From Craspedostauros australis (taxonomy: Eukaryota > Bacillariophyta > Bacillariophyceae > Mastogloiales > Achnanthaceae): 64,000 nt of DNA. The translations under genes and the position numbers were made by a program. This document shows positions 53,465 through 64,000 of the stretch, in pieces. The stretch is from NCBI GenBank assembly GCA_026770025.1, contig JAMXDE010000007.1:682001-746000 (forward strand), read 5' to 3'. The stretch's first letter is position 1, and the number at the start of each line of letters is the position of its first letter. The notes under the pieces are model-generated. The model had not been told where the DNA came from. It was given only the letters and a program-made list of their open reading frames with translations, and did no database searches.

Positions 53465-56400
53465 ATGGCGGATCACAACAACCAGGGCTACGGCGCAGGC
53501 GGCGGCGGTGGTGGTGCGAACAACTTGTACAACAACAGCCAGCAGTTCGAGCAGCAGCATCAGCAACACCAACAACAACACCAACAACAGGCGCAGCAAC
53601 AAGAGCCACAACAACAGCAGCAACAGCACTTCTTCCAGCACGAAGATGCGCGCCACGATGACATCAACTTCCAGCCGCCGCAGCTATTCGATGAGAACGG
53701 AATGCCGCTCCCGAACCAGTTCGATCAACAGCAGCAAACGATGATGGGCGACCCGCCCATGATGCCAGACGGCAGCGATGGCGATGGCGGCGACCAGTAC
53801 AGCTACGATCAGAACACATACGATGGGCAGACCACGGCAGAGTACTCGGCCAGCGTGCCGGACATCCTCTACCTCAACCAGCTCTGCAAGAATGCCATCC
53901 CGCCCCGCGACTCCTCAGAAGACTCCAGGATAGAAGCAGAGCAGAGCTGGCAGCCGGTCAAGGAATGGCTGCGAACGCACACCGCGGACGAAGTTCGCAC
54001 AGCCGCGGAGCAGAAGGGGGACGCCTCCATGACCGCCCTGCACTTTGCCTGCCGCAACGCACCGCCGGAGGACGTCGTCAACGTCTTCCTCAGCATCGCC
54101 GTGGAGACGGCGCAATGGCCGGACAACTTTGGTTGGTTGCCCATCCACTACGCCTGCGCCTGCGGTGCGGACAAGGAGGTCATCCAGGCCCTCAAGGAGG
54201 CGTATCCCGACTCGGCCACGACCATCGACAAGCGCGGTCGCACGCCTTTGCACTTTGCGTTGGGAAATTCGAATCCAGAAAAGCCCGTGTCCCCGGATGT
54301 CGTCGTTTGGCTCAGTTCCACAGGCGCCGCCAGCTACGCAGATGATAACGGGATGTTGGTACGTCCATGTCGTCTGGCATGTTGTGTGTTATGTCGTGTG
54401 TCATGCCGTGTGCCGATTTCATTTGTCTCAACGAAGCCTCGGATCGCACCAACTCATCTCCCTTTCATTTCCAATTCATTTGCTCATGCTCCTCCCCTCA
54501 TCCGTTCACCCAACCATTCACTGCTGAATGATTCATCGATTGATTGGCTCATCGATTCATCGCTAATGCTCCATCCGCTCTCGCATCCCAAACCTCCACG
54601 TCACGCACTACTTCACCCCCCTCCATTTGCGCCCGCATCAAATGACATAACAAATGCCGGGACAATACGCGACAGCCGTTGCACTACGCCTGCGCTTACG
54701 GTGCCTCGGAGGAGGCATTGTACATGCTCACGGATGCCCACAAGGACGGCATCGCCACGATGGATAGCCGTGGACGCACGCCGCTGCACTTTGCCCTGTC
54801 CAATGCGGGACGCAAGGCTGCGCCGGCGGCGGTCCGCCTCTTGCTCAGCCTCAACAAGAACATCGTCAATGCGCAGGAGGGTGGGCCGCTGCCACTTCGC
54901 GTCCTCGCCGAGTTTGCGTCGACGGTGCAGAAGAACGCCGAACAGCGCGACTCCGTGGGTCGCTGCTTGGAGCACATGCTGCTTGCGGAGCCAGACCCGA
55001 CGGCTGATTTCTTCACGGCGTTGCAATCCTTGCCAGATTGGTTGCAGGAGCAGGCCGTCGTCATGCCGGTGGTCCAGATGCTGTTGAACGAGAAGATCGC
55101 CCAACGATTCCCATCCGCAATTCTCATGAGCGAATTCTACATCCAGGTCATGGTCGTCGTCACCTACTCCCTCGTGGTCCCAGAATCCATCGACAAGCGA
55201 TTTGACGAGAACGATGACGATTCGTCGATCAGCTTGCTGTCCCTCAGCCCGCTCTACCTCGGCGGCATCTACTTCCTTTGCCGTGAGCTGATCCAGATCC
55301 TCAGTCTCATCTCGCTTCGTGCATTCCACATTTGGGTCTACGACCCCAGCAACTGGCTCAACGTTGTCTACGTCCTCATCGTCTACTTCTGGACCATCAC
55401 CATGCAGCTGGGAACGGGCGATCGCGAAGTCTTCCGCACGTACGCGGCACTGTCCGTCATCATTCTGTGGCTCAAGCTCCTCGGCTACCTCCGTTTCTTA
55501 CTCATCGATTTCGCCGTGTTCATCGGCGGTGTCTTTTACGTCGTGCGAAGGTTGGCGGCGTTCCTTCTCTCGTTGTTCATTATTCTCATCGCCTTCGCGC
55601 AGATGTTCTACACGGTCTTTCAGAAGAAGGAACCGTACTGCACGCAGCAACCAAATGACGAGCTCAGCCTGGAGGAGCGCAACGCCAACCTCCAATGCGA
55701 AAACAACCAAGTTCGTCCATTCTGCAACAAATGGGATTCCTTCTTGCGAGTATTCACGATGCTCCTGGGCGAAGTCAACTCGGACGACTTTGTAGACTCC
55801 AAGGTCGCCCTGTGGCTGTTCTGCATCTTCTACTTCCTCGTCGTCATCCTCCTGGCCAATGTGTAAGTACTCCGACAGCACGGATGCAACGAAAGAAATG
55901 AAGGTCGGAATCGAAACGAATGCAGGCTCTGCCGATACGCCGAGACAGCCGCCGTTCGTGATGGAAATTCGTTCATTCATTGTTCATTCATCGTTGAGCG
56001 ACCGTATCGTTGTATCTGGCATCTGTCTATGAATAACACAGTGGTTTCGAATTTCACCCGTGCTCATCTGTCCATCCATCCGACTTATCTCTTGCATCTT
56101 TTCTTTGTTGGTCCAACACTTCGACTTTTGATGCCACATCTACCGCTTCACGAATTCACTGATGCGGGTACAGCTTGATTGCGATCGTCACGGAATCCTA
56201 CAAGGTCATCCAGGATCAACGCGCTGCGATCGTGTTCTGGACCAACCGGCTTGGTTTCATCGCCGAAATGGACGCCATCGCCAACGGACCGTGGAAGATG
56301 CGCTTGAGGCAAATGCTGGGTTTGAAAATCCCGCCTCGCAACATTCACCGCGAGGTCACGTTCGGACAAGAATTCTGGAAGCGCCTCATGGAGCTGTTTG

Positions 56401-56804
56401 AGGAGGACATCGAGGATGGTGTCATGTCCATCGACTTCCTGTGCTACACCATGCTCAGGATTGGCGCGGCCGTCATCGTGATCCCCTTCTGGGTGCTCCT
56501 GGGAATCTTCAGCTTCGGTTGGTTCTGGCCACCGCAAATCCGTGAGGTCGTCTTCACGAGTTCGGTCTTCAAGCACGCCAGTGACTCGGAGAAGCGGGAC
56601 GAATTGAGACGGAATCAGGTGAAGTTGCTCCAAGCTGAAGTGACCACTCTGGAGGATGACTTGCTCCAAGAGATCACCATCGATCGAACGCACGTCGTGC
56701 AAATGAAGTCGCTGGTGATACAGCGGAAGCAAGAAATCCAGAGCGAGATGAAGCAAATCAAGCAGATCGTCAACATGCTCTTCGAGCAGCAACTGACAAC
56801 GTGA
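53465..56804 (+). CDS. Ankyrin-repeat ion channel of TRP/polycystin type
   Basis: Three exons: 53465-54358, 54676-55862 and 56174-56804. Introns are 317 and 311 nt; phases 0 and 2 agree. The product is 903 aa. The ATG at 53465 gives MADHNNQGYGAGGG; the longer frame starts with a TTG. Residues 1-110 are Gly/Gln-rich low complexity. Ankyrin repeats follow, ending exon 1 and opening exon 2 (MTALHFACRNAPPEDVV, GWLPIHYACACGADKEV, RGRTPLHFALGN, PLHYACAYGASEEALY, RGRTPLHFALSNAG). Six hydrophobic helices occupy about 450-700. There is a pore-like stretch CNKWDSFLRVFTMLLGEVNS before the last helix, which crosses the exon 2/3 join as ILLANVLIAIVTESYKVIQD, a TRP/PKD-type S6 ending. The C-terminus is a coiled coil (about 840-900). 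It is likely a non-selective or calcium-permeable cation channel; gating stimulus is unknown. Confidence 0.85.
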
Positions 56805-57938
56805 GGAAGCGAAGGTTTTGGCATGCTTCGACGGCGATGTGGACAAGCAGCTGCCATAATGTTGATCATCGATCCTGTTCGTCTGTGAAGACCTCTGTGC
56901 GTATGTACACATGTACGAGGATGGAATGGTCAAAGGATGAATTGGCAATGGATGGACTGGTAGTGAACGGATTGATAATGGATAGAAGGAGAGATTAGTG
57001 TGAAAATTGCAGCTCTGGTAAAACACACAGTTTACACAAAGCCAGACCACCATCATCATCGTCAGCATCATCCGTGTTAGCAATACTTTGTGCAGCAACA
57101 TCGTACGTACAATGAATATGCGTATCTGCGATCTATCCTCGCACTGTAGCATGAAGACCAAACGCTGCTGCAATAGTGTCCGAAACAGGCGATCTTTCGA
57201 ACACTTTCAAGGTATCGGACAAAGTCCGTGATATTAGTCATGACTCCAATCTACATTCGTGTTTAAGAACAAAACTCATGTACAATATTCTGTGTTTGGA
57301 ATCACCCCCTTAGCTCCAAATGATATGGTTTCGCGCAAAAGTCGGACATACATTGCATCGCCACAACGAATGTCAGTGGAGAGAGGGAAAGGAATGCCCA
57401 TCGAGGCAGTTCCGGTGACTACGAGCTACTCATCCGACGATCTGTCTCTTCTCACGCTTGATGGATGGATGGATGGATGAATGGATCAATAAATACTCGT
57501 ATTGATTCTACTCCCGCTCGTGACTCGTCTACCCGGCGTACGCAAACCGCGCACCTCGCGCCCACTTTTTCCCTAGAGCAGAGCAAGACACTAGCAGAGG
57601 TTCAGACCGCAACTCCTCAATACATCAATGCTATCTCTCATAAATATTAGCGAACAACATTGATTCACACACTCCGTCCTATTGACAACTCGTACCAGTA
57701 AATCAAATCAACAAATTCATTGATGAAGGAATCAGCTGTCTGAAACGACAAACAATTGTACTAATATTTTCCATAGCAACAGTCGTTCGGTTTGGCACCT
57801 ACCTTCTCCAAGTAGAGTGAACGGTTGTAGCAGATTATACGTCGCATGTAAGAGTAGCATGTACAGGGTAGCAGCATTCTGCGGGTACTCTGATACGAAC
57901 GATTACGAGCTACTTGTTGTACCATGCCATGCAGCAGC
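56805..57938. other. Convergent intergenic region
   Basis: About 1.1 kb without a supported gene. A GGAT tetranucleotide run lies at 57460-57486. CATCGTACGTACAATG at about 57100 is another CGTAC word. Minus-strand frames over 56148-57173 are shadows of the channel's last exon. Confidence 0.45.
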
Positions 57939-59750
57939 TCAGTTTGGAAGTGGATTTCTGGATGGTCCATGGTCGGCTGGGATGGTCCCGACCATTTCAA
58001 AAGAAGCAGTGGTGGACCCGCCGTAATAGTGCTTCATCATGATGTCGGCACTTTCATCCGAAAGTCCTTGAAGGAAAACCTGCTTCCCTGCCTCCTTGTA
58101 CTTGCTCGCCATGCTTTGGATGGCGTTCGCCGCGGAATGGTCCATGATCTGGGAGTCTGTAAAATCCAAGACGATCTGCGCTGGGTCGCTCTTCACACTG
58201 AACAGGGAATCAAATTGACTCGTCGATCCAAAGAACAGCGGGCCGTCCATCTTGTACGTCTTGCTCTTGGGTGTGCTGGACGACTTCGAAGCTTTCAGCT
58301 TGGAGGATTGCTTCCATGCAAAGCCCAGGGCGCTCACGACGGTCCCGGAGAGGACGGCAACGGCAAGGTCCTTCTGAATCATCAGGATAGACACCAGCGC
58401 GATGACGGCGGCATCGAGCTTCGGAATCTTGTTCAGAAGACGCAAGGATGACCAGGAGAAGGTGGACTGGCACACCAGCAGCATGACGCCGACGAGTGAC
58501 GCAACCGGGACGCTCGCCAGCAACGGAGCGGCAGCCACGATTCCAATGGCCAAGAATAACGCCATGCTCATTCCAGACCATCTCGAGATACCGCCGCCAC
58601 TCTGAACATTGATAATGCTTTGCCCCAGCAGTGCGCAGCCTCCGATGCCGCCCGTGAGGCCGCTGAGGATGTTTCCGGATCCCTGCCCCACGCATTCCTT
58701 GGCGGCGGACCCCTTCTTGCCATCATCAACGATGCTATCCAGCAGCTGCATCGTCAGCAGACTCTCCAAGCATCCGACAGCCGCCATGGTGATTGCGTAT
58801 GGGAGCACGATCCCGACAGTCTCCATCGACATTGGCACCATGGGCAAACCGAGCTTCGGCAGCACGGACCAGCCACCGGCGAACGTGGATGCACCCGCCA
58901 CATCTGCCAGCGTCTTTGCGGAGAGCTTGAAATAATGCGCGATGGCCGTGACGATGGCCACAGCTCCGAGCGATGGTGGAACTGCCTTTGTCAGCCTCGG
59001 AATCAACTTGACCAACACCATCGTCAAGGCAGCCACGCCGTACGTGCTGGAGCCCATGTCGCTCGTCAGGCTCATGAATTTCCCACCAGTCTTGAAGTGC
59101 ATCATCTGCGCCTTTGTCATGACGACAGCCAAGCCATTGACGAAGCCGTACATGACGGACTGGGGGACGAGCTTGATGAAGCTTCCCAGTCCAAGCAGAC
59201 CTGCGCCAATTTGGAGCATGCCCGCCATGATGGCGCAGGCGGATAGGTACGCGGGACCGTGCGCTGCGCACAGCGCCGCCACGACGATGGAGCAGGCTCC
59301 CGAGGCCGATGAGCAGATTCCAGCGCGCCCACCGAGTGCAGCGGCGACAAATCCCAGCACCACCGTCGTCCAAAGTCCCACCAAGGGGTTGACCCCGGCA
59401 ACGAACGCAAAGGCGACGGCTTCCGGGATCATCGCCAAGCTGACGGCCAGGCCGGATGTGCTGGCTTGGAACAGCTTTTGCCGGTCTGAGAACATCTTCT
59501 GAAAGATGGACCGCTGTTGTCCCGCGGCTGCATCACCGACGTCCTGGTGGCTGTCGGTCTTGCTGTTGTGGTTGGCCGCATTCATTCCAACCGCATGCTT
59601 CCGCTGGAAGCGGTTTCCAAGTCGCACCCTCTGTGCCACCGCCTTGAAGGCTCGGGACGGCTTTGGTTCGACCAGACCATCGACACCCCTCTGTTGTGAC
59701 AGCAAGCAAACGGCTGCAGCAAGTAGCAGTGCGGATTGACTGAACCTCAT
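57939..59750 (-). CDS. SulP (SLC26) family anion transporter with STAS domain
   Basis: Single exon, 603 aa, ATG at 59750, TAA at 57939. Residues 1-25 form a signal-peptide-like segment (FSQSALLLAAAVCLLSQQ), followed by a basic, Ser/Asn-rich stretch to about residue 85. The membrane domain (about 95-465) has the SulP features SGLAVSLAMIPEAVAFAFVA and GVNPLVGLWTTVVLG in the first helices, then QSVMYGFVNGLAVVMTKAQ and GGIGGCALLGQSIINVQSGG. A cytosolic STAS domain closes the protein (about 500-575; QIVLDFTDSQIMDHSAANAI). SulP proteins move sulfate, bicarbonate or other anions, often with Na+ or H+. The overall look is close to bacterial BicA-like bicarbonate carriers, so a role in inorganic-carbon supply is possible but not shown. 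An N-terminal signal plus a possible transit region is unusual for the family and suggests delivery to an organelle or endomembrane. I see no clear plastid A-S-A-F-A-P motif. Confidence 0.85.
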   Translation of the reverse strand: MRFSQSALLLAAAVCLLSQQRGVDGLVEPKPSRAFKAVAQRVRLGNRFQRKHAVGMNAANHNSKTDSHQDVGDAAAGQQRSIFQKMFSDRQKLFQASTSGLAVSLAMIPEAVAFAFVAGVNPLVGLWTTVVLGFVAAALGGRAGICSSASGACSIVVAALCAAHGPAYLSACAIMAGMLQIGAGLLGLGSFIKLVPQSVMYGFVNGLAVVMTKAQMMHFKTGGKFMSLTSDMGSSTYGVAALTMVLVKLIPRLTKAVPPSLGAVAIVTAIAHYFKLSAKTLADVAGASTFAGGWSVLPKLGLPMVPMSMETVGIVLPYAITMAAVGCLESLLTMQLLDSIVDDGKKGSAAKECVGQGSGNILSGLTGGIGGCALLGQSIINVQSGGGISRWSGMSMALFLAIGIVAAAPLLASVPVASLVGVMLLVCQSTFSWSSLRLLNKIPKLDAAVIALVSILMIQKDLAVAVLSGTVVSALGFAWKQSSKLKASKSSSTPKSKTYKMDGPLFFGSTSQFDSLFSVKSDPAQIVLDFTDSQIMDHSAANAIQSMASKYKEAGKQVFLQGLSDESADIMMKHYYGGSTTASFEMVGTIPADHGPSRNPLPN

Positions 59751-60767
59751 TTTTGCGCCTTGATTGAATGATGCTTGTGCTAATAGTAGAGTACTGCTCT
59801 AGCTCGTTTGCCGATGAGCAGAAATCGATCAATCAATGAAATCGTGTGACGAATGGAAGTTGTGTTCGTGCTTCGTGGAACGTATTGGTCGTGTGCAGGA
59901 GTGTCCAGCGCGGCGGATGTCGCGAGAGTAAGAGTACGAGTGTGTACAAGTATTGGTATGGGTGGCAATGACGGTCGGATCCTCAAGACGTCTTCAACTG
60001 CAATGCTGTGCGCGGTGACGTGCCTCTCCTGATGGATGCGCGAATTCGTTCCTCCACCAGAATCGGAATTTTGTCATCGGCTTTTTTGTGGCGCGCAACG
60101 TCATTCGTGATTTGGAATCCTGTACGTAGACTTCGAAGATATAGTTAGTGTTCCGTGTCTTTTGCACGTTGTCAGGAGAATGATCTGCCCTTCAACCGGC
60201 TTTGACGCCGTTTGATGTTGAGAGCAAAGCTGTATCAGACGATGGTGTAACTGTAGTGAACTTGGAAGTAAGCTGTGAAGATTGTTTCTGATTGCTTGTT
60301 TTATGTGTTAAGCTTACTATTGATGGGACGATCGAGTAAAAAGGTGGGGTTCGTGCTGTCGTACTTCAGCCGTTCTTTGTTGCGCAGCAGCATGCCGTGT
60401 TGATCCTGCACACATACAGTCTTCCAGTATCATCACCCGTAGAGCAGCAGCTGATCCATTCACATGGATATGCTTCAAGATGAGTGTATGTTCGGCAGGG
60501 TGACGAGCTGGACAGGTGGCAGGGGTGCATGAGCTGGAGGGCGAGCAACGCATGGATTGCAGTTCAACTACACATCGTGTGTGTGGTAGCCTTTCATCAC
60601 GGTATCGGTCTTGGGTACCGAATACTGTGTACGCGGAATGGACAGTCAAGTCCCGGGTCAGTCCCGGAGCTAGTCTGTCCCAACTCTCCCTCTCGGCGTA
60701 GTGCGAAGCATGTCCCCGGTGTAAAAACCTCCATCGTTCGATCAACAGTTCACAATTTGTGGTGCCA
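59751..60767. other. Transporter promoter side and 3' end of copia element
   Basis: Divergent flank of the SulP gene (GAGTACGAGTGTGTAC at about 59934-59949), then sequence that should hold the 3' untranslated region and 3' LTR of the copia element. A minus-strand purine run (CGAGAGGGAGAGTTGGGA, + coordinates 60678-60695) could be a polypurine tract, but no TG...CA LTR ends or target duplication could be identified. The frame at 60317-60988 (-) overlaps the polyprotein end and is a shadow. Confidence 0.35.
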
Positions 60768-63700
60768 TCACCATCCCATGAGCATCCGTCGCAGGTGCTC
60801 GAATGCATCCCGCGCAAGACCCTTGGTGAAGATGTCAGCGACCTGATGTGGTGTTGGTACGTGTAGGATTCGAATGAAGCCTTCCTTGACCCAGTGCCAG
60901 AAGAAGTGCCATTTGGTGAGAAAGTGTTTGGTTCGCGCCGTGACCTTGTGGTTTGTTGCCAGTGAGATGCACGCCTCATTGTCTTCAAAAACGGTGCATT
61001 GGATATTGGTTTGCAGTGGTTGGTTGAGGTTTGTTGATGCGTTCACTTCGTTGATGAGTTGTTGCATGGGGATGAGGGCGCGCATGGCAAGAGACAGCGC
61101 GGCGTATTCCGACTCCATTGTCGATAAGGCAATCTCCGTCTGTAGCTTCGATTTCCACACGAGCGGGCAACCACCGAGGATGATGACATAGCCGGTACGT
61201 GAGCGTACTGCGTTGGGAGAATCGTCGGACTCGCGCTTGTACAGACCAGCAAAATCGGCGTCGACGTAGCATTCCAAGTTGAGTTGACCCGTTGGTCGTA
61301 CGATAGTGCCCATGGTGTTTGTGTGGCGGAGGTATCGCACGATCATCTTGATGGCCTTTGCGTGCGGTTGGCGGGGATCGTTGCTGAATCGGGCCACTTG
61401 AGAGACGGCGAAAGCCAGGTCGGGGCGTGTGTTTGTAGTCAAGTAGAGCAGCATGCCGACGATGGAGCGGTAGTTCCATGCTTCCTTCATTGGCGGTTGG
61501 TCGGCTGAAGCGCCAAGGGCAAGTTGCGTTGTCGGTGTTACGTTTGGTTTGCAGTCTTGCATGCCGGTGGCCTCAATGATCTTGTTGATTAGGCCGGTTT
61601 GCTTGAGGTGAATCGTGTTGTTCTTGGGGTCCCTGTGCAGCGATATCCCCAGGAATTCTGTGAAGGTGCCTTCTCGTGTGAGATCAAATCCGCGCTTACG
61701 CATGGACTCGATGAATGCGTCTGCCTCTGCTTCCGTACGCGAGGCGATGCCAGCGTCGTCCACGTAGAGGACGATCATCATGCCGTCGCGCATGAATAGG
61801 CACTTCTCTTGATCACACGCATGGAACCCTTCCGCGAGAAGAGCGCGCACAAGGTGTTGGTACCATAGCTTGGGAGCTATAGTTAACCCGTAGAGGCTCT
61901 TGATCAGCTTGAGGCATGTATCGGGTCCGTTGGTTGATCGGAATCCGCGTGGGAGGTGTAGGTACACAGGCCGATGGATGTCGGCTTGGACGAATGCATT
62001 CGAAAAATCAATCGATGTCGTGACCCAGCGAAGCAAAATGGACAGAATGAGGAAAACTCGGACGGACGACCACGCGACAACTGGAGCGTAGGTGGCTTCC
62101 GTTTCGGTCATCATGTCGCCTCTGCAGCACCATCGGCCCTTGTACTTCTTGACCGTGCCGTCAGGCATTCGCTTGCGTCGGAATACCCACGTGCCTGGAA
62201 AGATGCGGTCGGTGGTGGAGGACTTTGGTACCTCAATCCATGTCCCTTTCTTCGTGAGGTCGTGAATTTCCTTGTGTGCGGCGGCCATCCATTCACTCTT
62301 GTTGTCGTCGTTCATTGCCTCGTTGAAGGAAAGCGTGTCTGGGTCGGCTTTTGACGCCTTGTAGCTGAAGTATCGGTCTGTGAGGCTGAGGTCACCGCCG
62401 CTGGTGAAGAAGCTGAGTAGGTCGTATGTGATGAGAGCGTTGTGCTCGCCGTTGTCGTTGTTGTCACGGTCGAGGATGGCTGCCATCGCATGATGCTCGG
62501 TGCGTTCAGGAGGCTCGAACTCACTTGGAGGGACTGGGATGTTCGGTGGGATCGCCGGAGCCACTCCGAGCTGGACGAGCAGGTGATGTAGGGCGACTTC
62601 GTAGCGTTCGTTGTGTGTGGCGATATTCCAAACGCAGCTGGCTCGAGTCATGAAGTTGTACAGTCTTTCGCTGTCGTCGGGCGGCCGCATGCCGCTGTTG
62701 ACTGCCGCGATTGCTCGCTCAAGGGTGTATGGCTCTCCTTCCGTCCGTGGGATGAAGTCAAAGTAGGAGACAGGCAGTTCGTATTCATCAGCAAGGATGA
62801 GGTCGTCGAGAGTATCAATCAGTCGGCGAATGGCGTAGTAGAGACATTGCATGCGGGCGTCCCTCGACGGAAATCGGAAGCGCACTACATTGTCGAAGTA
62901 GTGTTCCATGTATTGGACAACGCGTGGAAGTTGGGTCCACAGGGTTGCCATCTCCGTGGGTCCCATCTCAGAATCGTCAGAAGAATCGTCGTCATCCGCG
63001 AGTGTTTCGGGCGGATTACTTGCCATTAGGATGTGGTGTTCGTTGGTTGGCGCTCCTCCGCTTGTCACTGCGTCCTCTTGTTCTTGGCGCATTCTGGCTC
63101 GGATTTCGAGTTGTTGGATGCGAAGCATCCTCTCCATCTCGAGGTCGCCCTGCGCCCAGCGCCGTTCTTCCCGGGTCAATTCTGTGGTGTCGATTGTTGC
63201 TAGATTTCGGAGCATGGAGTCAGTATCGCGCACCAGAGCATTGGCCTTCTTTGTTACTGCGCCATCTTGATGAGTAACGTACTGCCTGAGTGTCGCACGA
63301 CAGGTCTGGAGAGCGTGCTTCATGTCTTCCACGGCTTGGTCTTTGCTGGGTTCACTCGTCGCGATGGTGGTTACGTTTGCGCTGGTTTTGGATGGTTGTG
63401 TGATGTCGTCGGCCCAAACCACTTTTCCGCCCAAGGTGTCGTAGGTGAGGCGCTCGACGGTCCGTCGCTCTCGTGGTGTGCGCTTGTTGATGCGTTCAGA
63501 GCGGCGTAGTGGAGGCGGCTTTGCCTTTCTAATCGTCGGTTGTTCTGTTGGTGCAGTGATGGGTTTGCGCAGCGGTGAAGTTGGAGGAGAGTTGATCGGT
63601 GATTGCACGTCGTCGTCACTGTTGTCGTTGGCAACTCCCTCTGTCGGTGGCAACGGTTTAGGGAGACTTGTCGGAGTCTCTTCGGCTCCCTCTGTCAACG

Positions 63701-64000
63701 GCATTGGTGGCGTCGGCTTGTTGGTGTCGGTGGTTGTTGGCGAACGACTGATTTGTTGAGGTGGCTGCACTTGGTCAGTTGGGGTGATATCGTCCTTCGT
63801 GTGTGTTGTCACAGGTTGCCTCAAAATGTGAGTTGGTGAATTTTGTTCACTCACAATCGGGGTTCTTGTGTTTGGCGTTTCTGGCAACAATTTTGCTGGC
63901 GGATCGTCATCATGTGAGGGAAGGAATCGCTGATGGTCGGTTTCATCCTCTCGCTCGATGTCCCGCTCTTCCATAGCAATGATATCGTCGTCATCGAACG
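60768..64000 (-). mobile_element. Copia-type retrotransposon polyprotein, 3' part (RT and RNase H)
   Basis: The frame is open from the window edge through an internal ATG at 63974 to TGA at 60768, so at least 1068 residues are present and the 5' part is cut off by the window. The C-terminal 560 residues are reverse transcriptase and RNase H. The RT has KKGTWIEVPKSSTTDRIFPG, VTTSIDFSNAFVQADIHRPV, SLYGLTIAPKLWYQHLV and the catalytic IVLYVDDAGI. The RNase H has LECYVDADFAGLY, STMESEYAALS, VFEDNEACISLA and KHFLTKWHFFWHWVKEGFIR. The order matches the Ty1/copia type, known in diatoms as CoDi elements. About 500 residues upstream are Pro/Thr-rich and then helical, without recognisable integrase in the window. 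No frameshift or stop interrupts the visible part, so the copy may be young. Confidence 0.88.

Noticed and set aside
60317-60988. 223-codon minus-strand frame at the copia 3' end
   Set aside because: It overlaps the RNase H end in another frame and has no motif; the region is more likely 3' untranslated region or LTR.

Overview
The window is eukaryotic nuclear DNA. Genes are interrupted by GT-AG introns of about 100-500 nt, most genes have their own flanking sequence, and there are no operons. Several products point to a stramenopile and most likely a diatom: a diatom-type cyclin, a gametolysin-type (M11) metalloprotease with a long Pro/Thr/Ser stalk, paired SET-domain proteins with secretory N-termini, a copia-type retroelement, and GT27 coupled to a cysteine-rich module seen in stramenopile secretory enzymes. 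A pennate diatom such as Seminavis is my guess from memory; I could not search databases.

Layout. 0.7-2.0 kb (+): cyclin. 3.0-4.5 kb (-): exosome subunit of the RRP43 type, two exons. 6.3-7.2 kb (+): acidic protein of unknown function behind a long A/C-rich leader. 8.1-11.7 kb (-): large low-complexity protein of unknown function. 11.7-13.0 kb: unresolved, with fragmentary coding potential on both strands. 13.0-14.6 kb (+): unknown 508-aa protein. 15.0-19.1 kb (-): 1389-aa STAND-type ATPase with a helical, TPR-like C-terminal half. 21.6-31.8 kb: a four-exon secreted M11 metalloprotease (-) sits between two paralogous double-SET proteins (+). 32.4-33.3 kb (+): tail-anchored cytochrome b5. 33.9-36.1 kb (-): four-exon pyrroline-5-carboxylate reductase with an unusual Asp/Ser tail.

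36.9-45.1 kb looks like transposon territory. A two-exon DDE transposase (+) faces a divergent 801-aa orphan protein (-), and three tandem-repeat arrays (48, 61 and 60 bp units) lie between them. 46.1-48.0 kb (+): bile-acid:sodium symporter-family transporter with a 260-residue cytosolic tail. 48.3-52.1 kb (-): three exons encode one 1082-aa fusion of a GT27 GalNAc-transferase-like domain, two copies of a Cys/Trp module and a second GT-like domain. 53.5-56.8 kb (+): ankyrin-repeat ion channel of TRP/polycystin type, three exons. 57.9-59.8 kb (-): SulP anion transporter with STAS domain and a secretory N-terminus. 60.8-64.0 kb (-): 3' part of a copia-type polyprotein that runs off the window.

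Most multi-exon genes had to be assembled from several reading frames by matching splice sites, phase and family motifs. These joins are inferences, but in every case the phases agree, and in most a conserved motif is completed across the junction. Starts were placed on ATG codons, several of them inside longer open frames that begin at TTG or GTG. The genes look like an ordinary mixed neighbourhood rather than a pathway. Two themes recur: secretory-pathway products (M11 protease, both SET proteins, GT fusion, SulP transporter), and a CGTAC-rich, often palindromic motif in introns and flanks.
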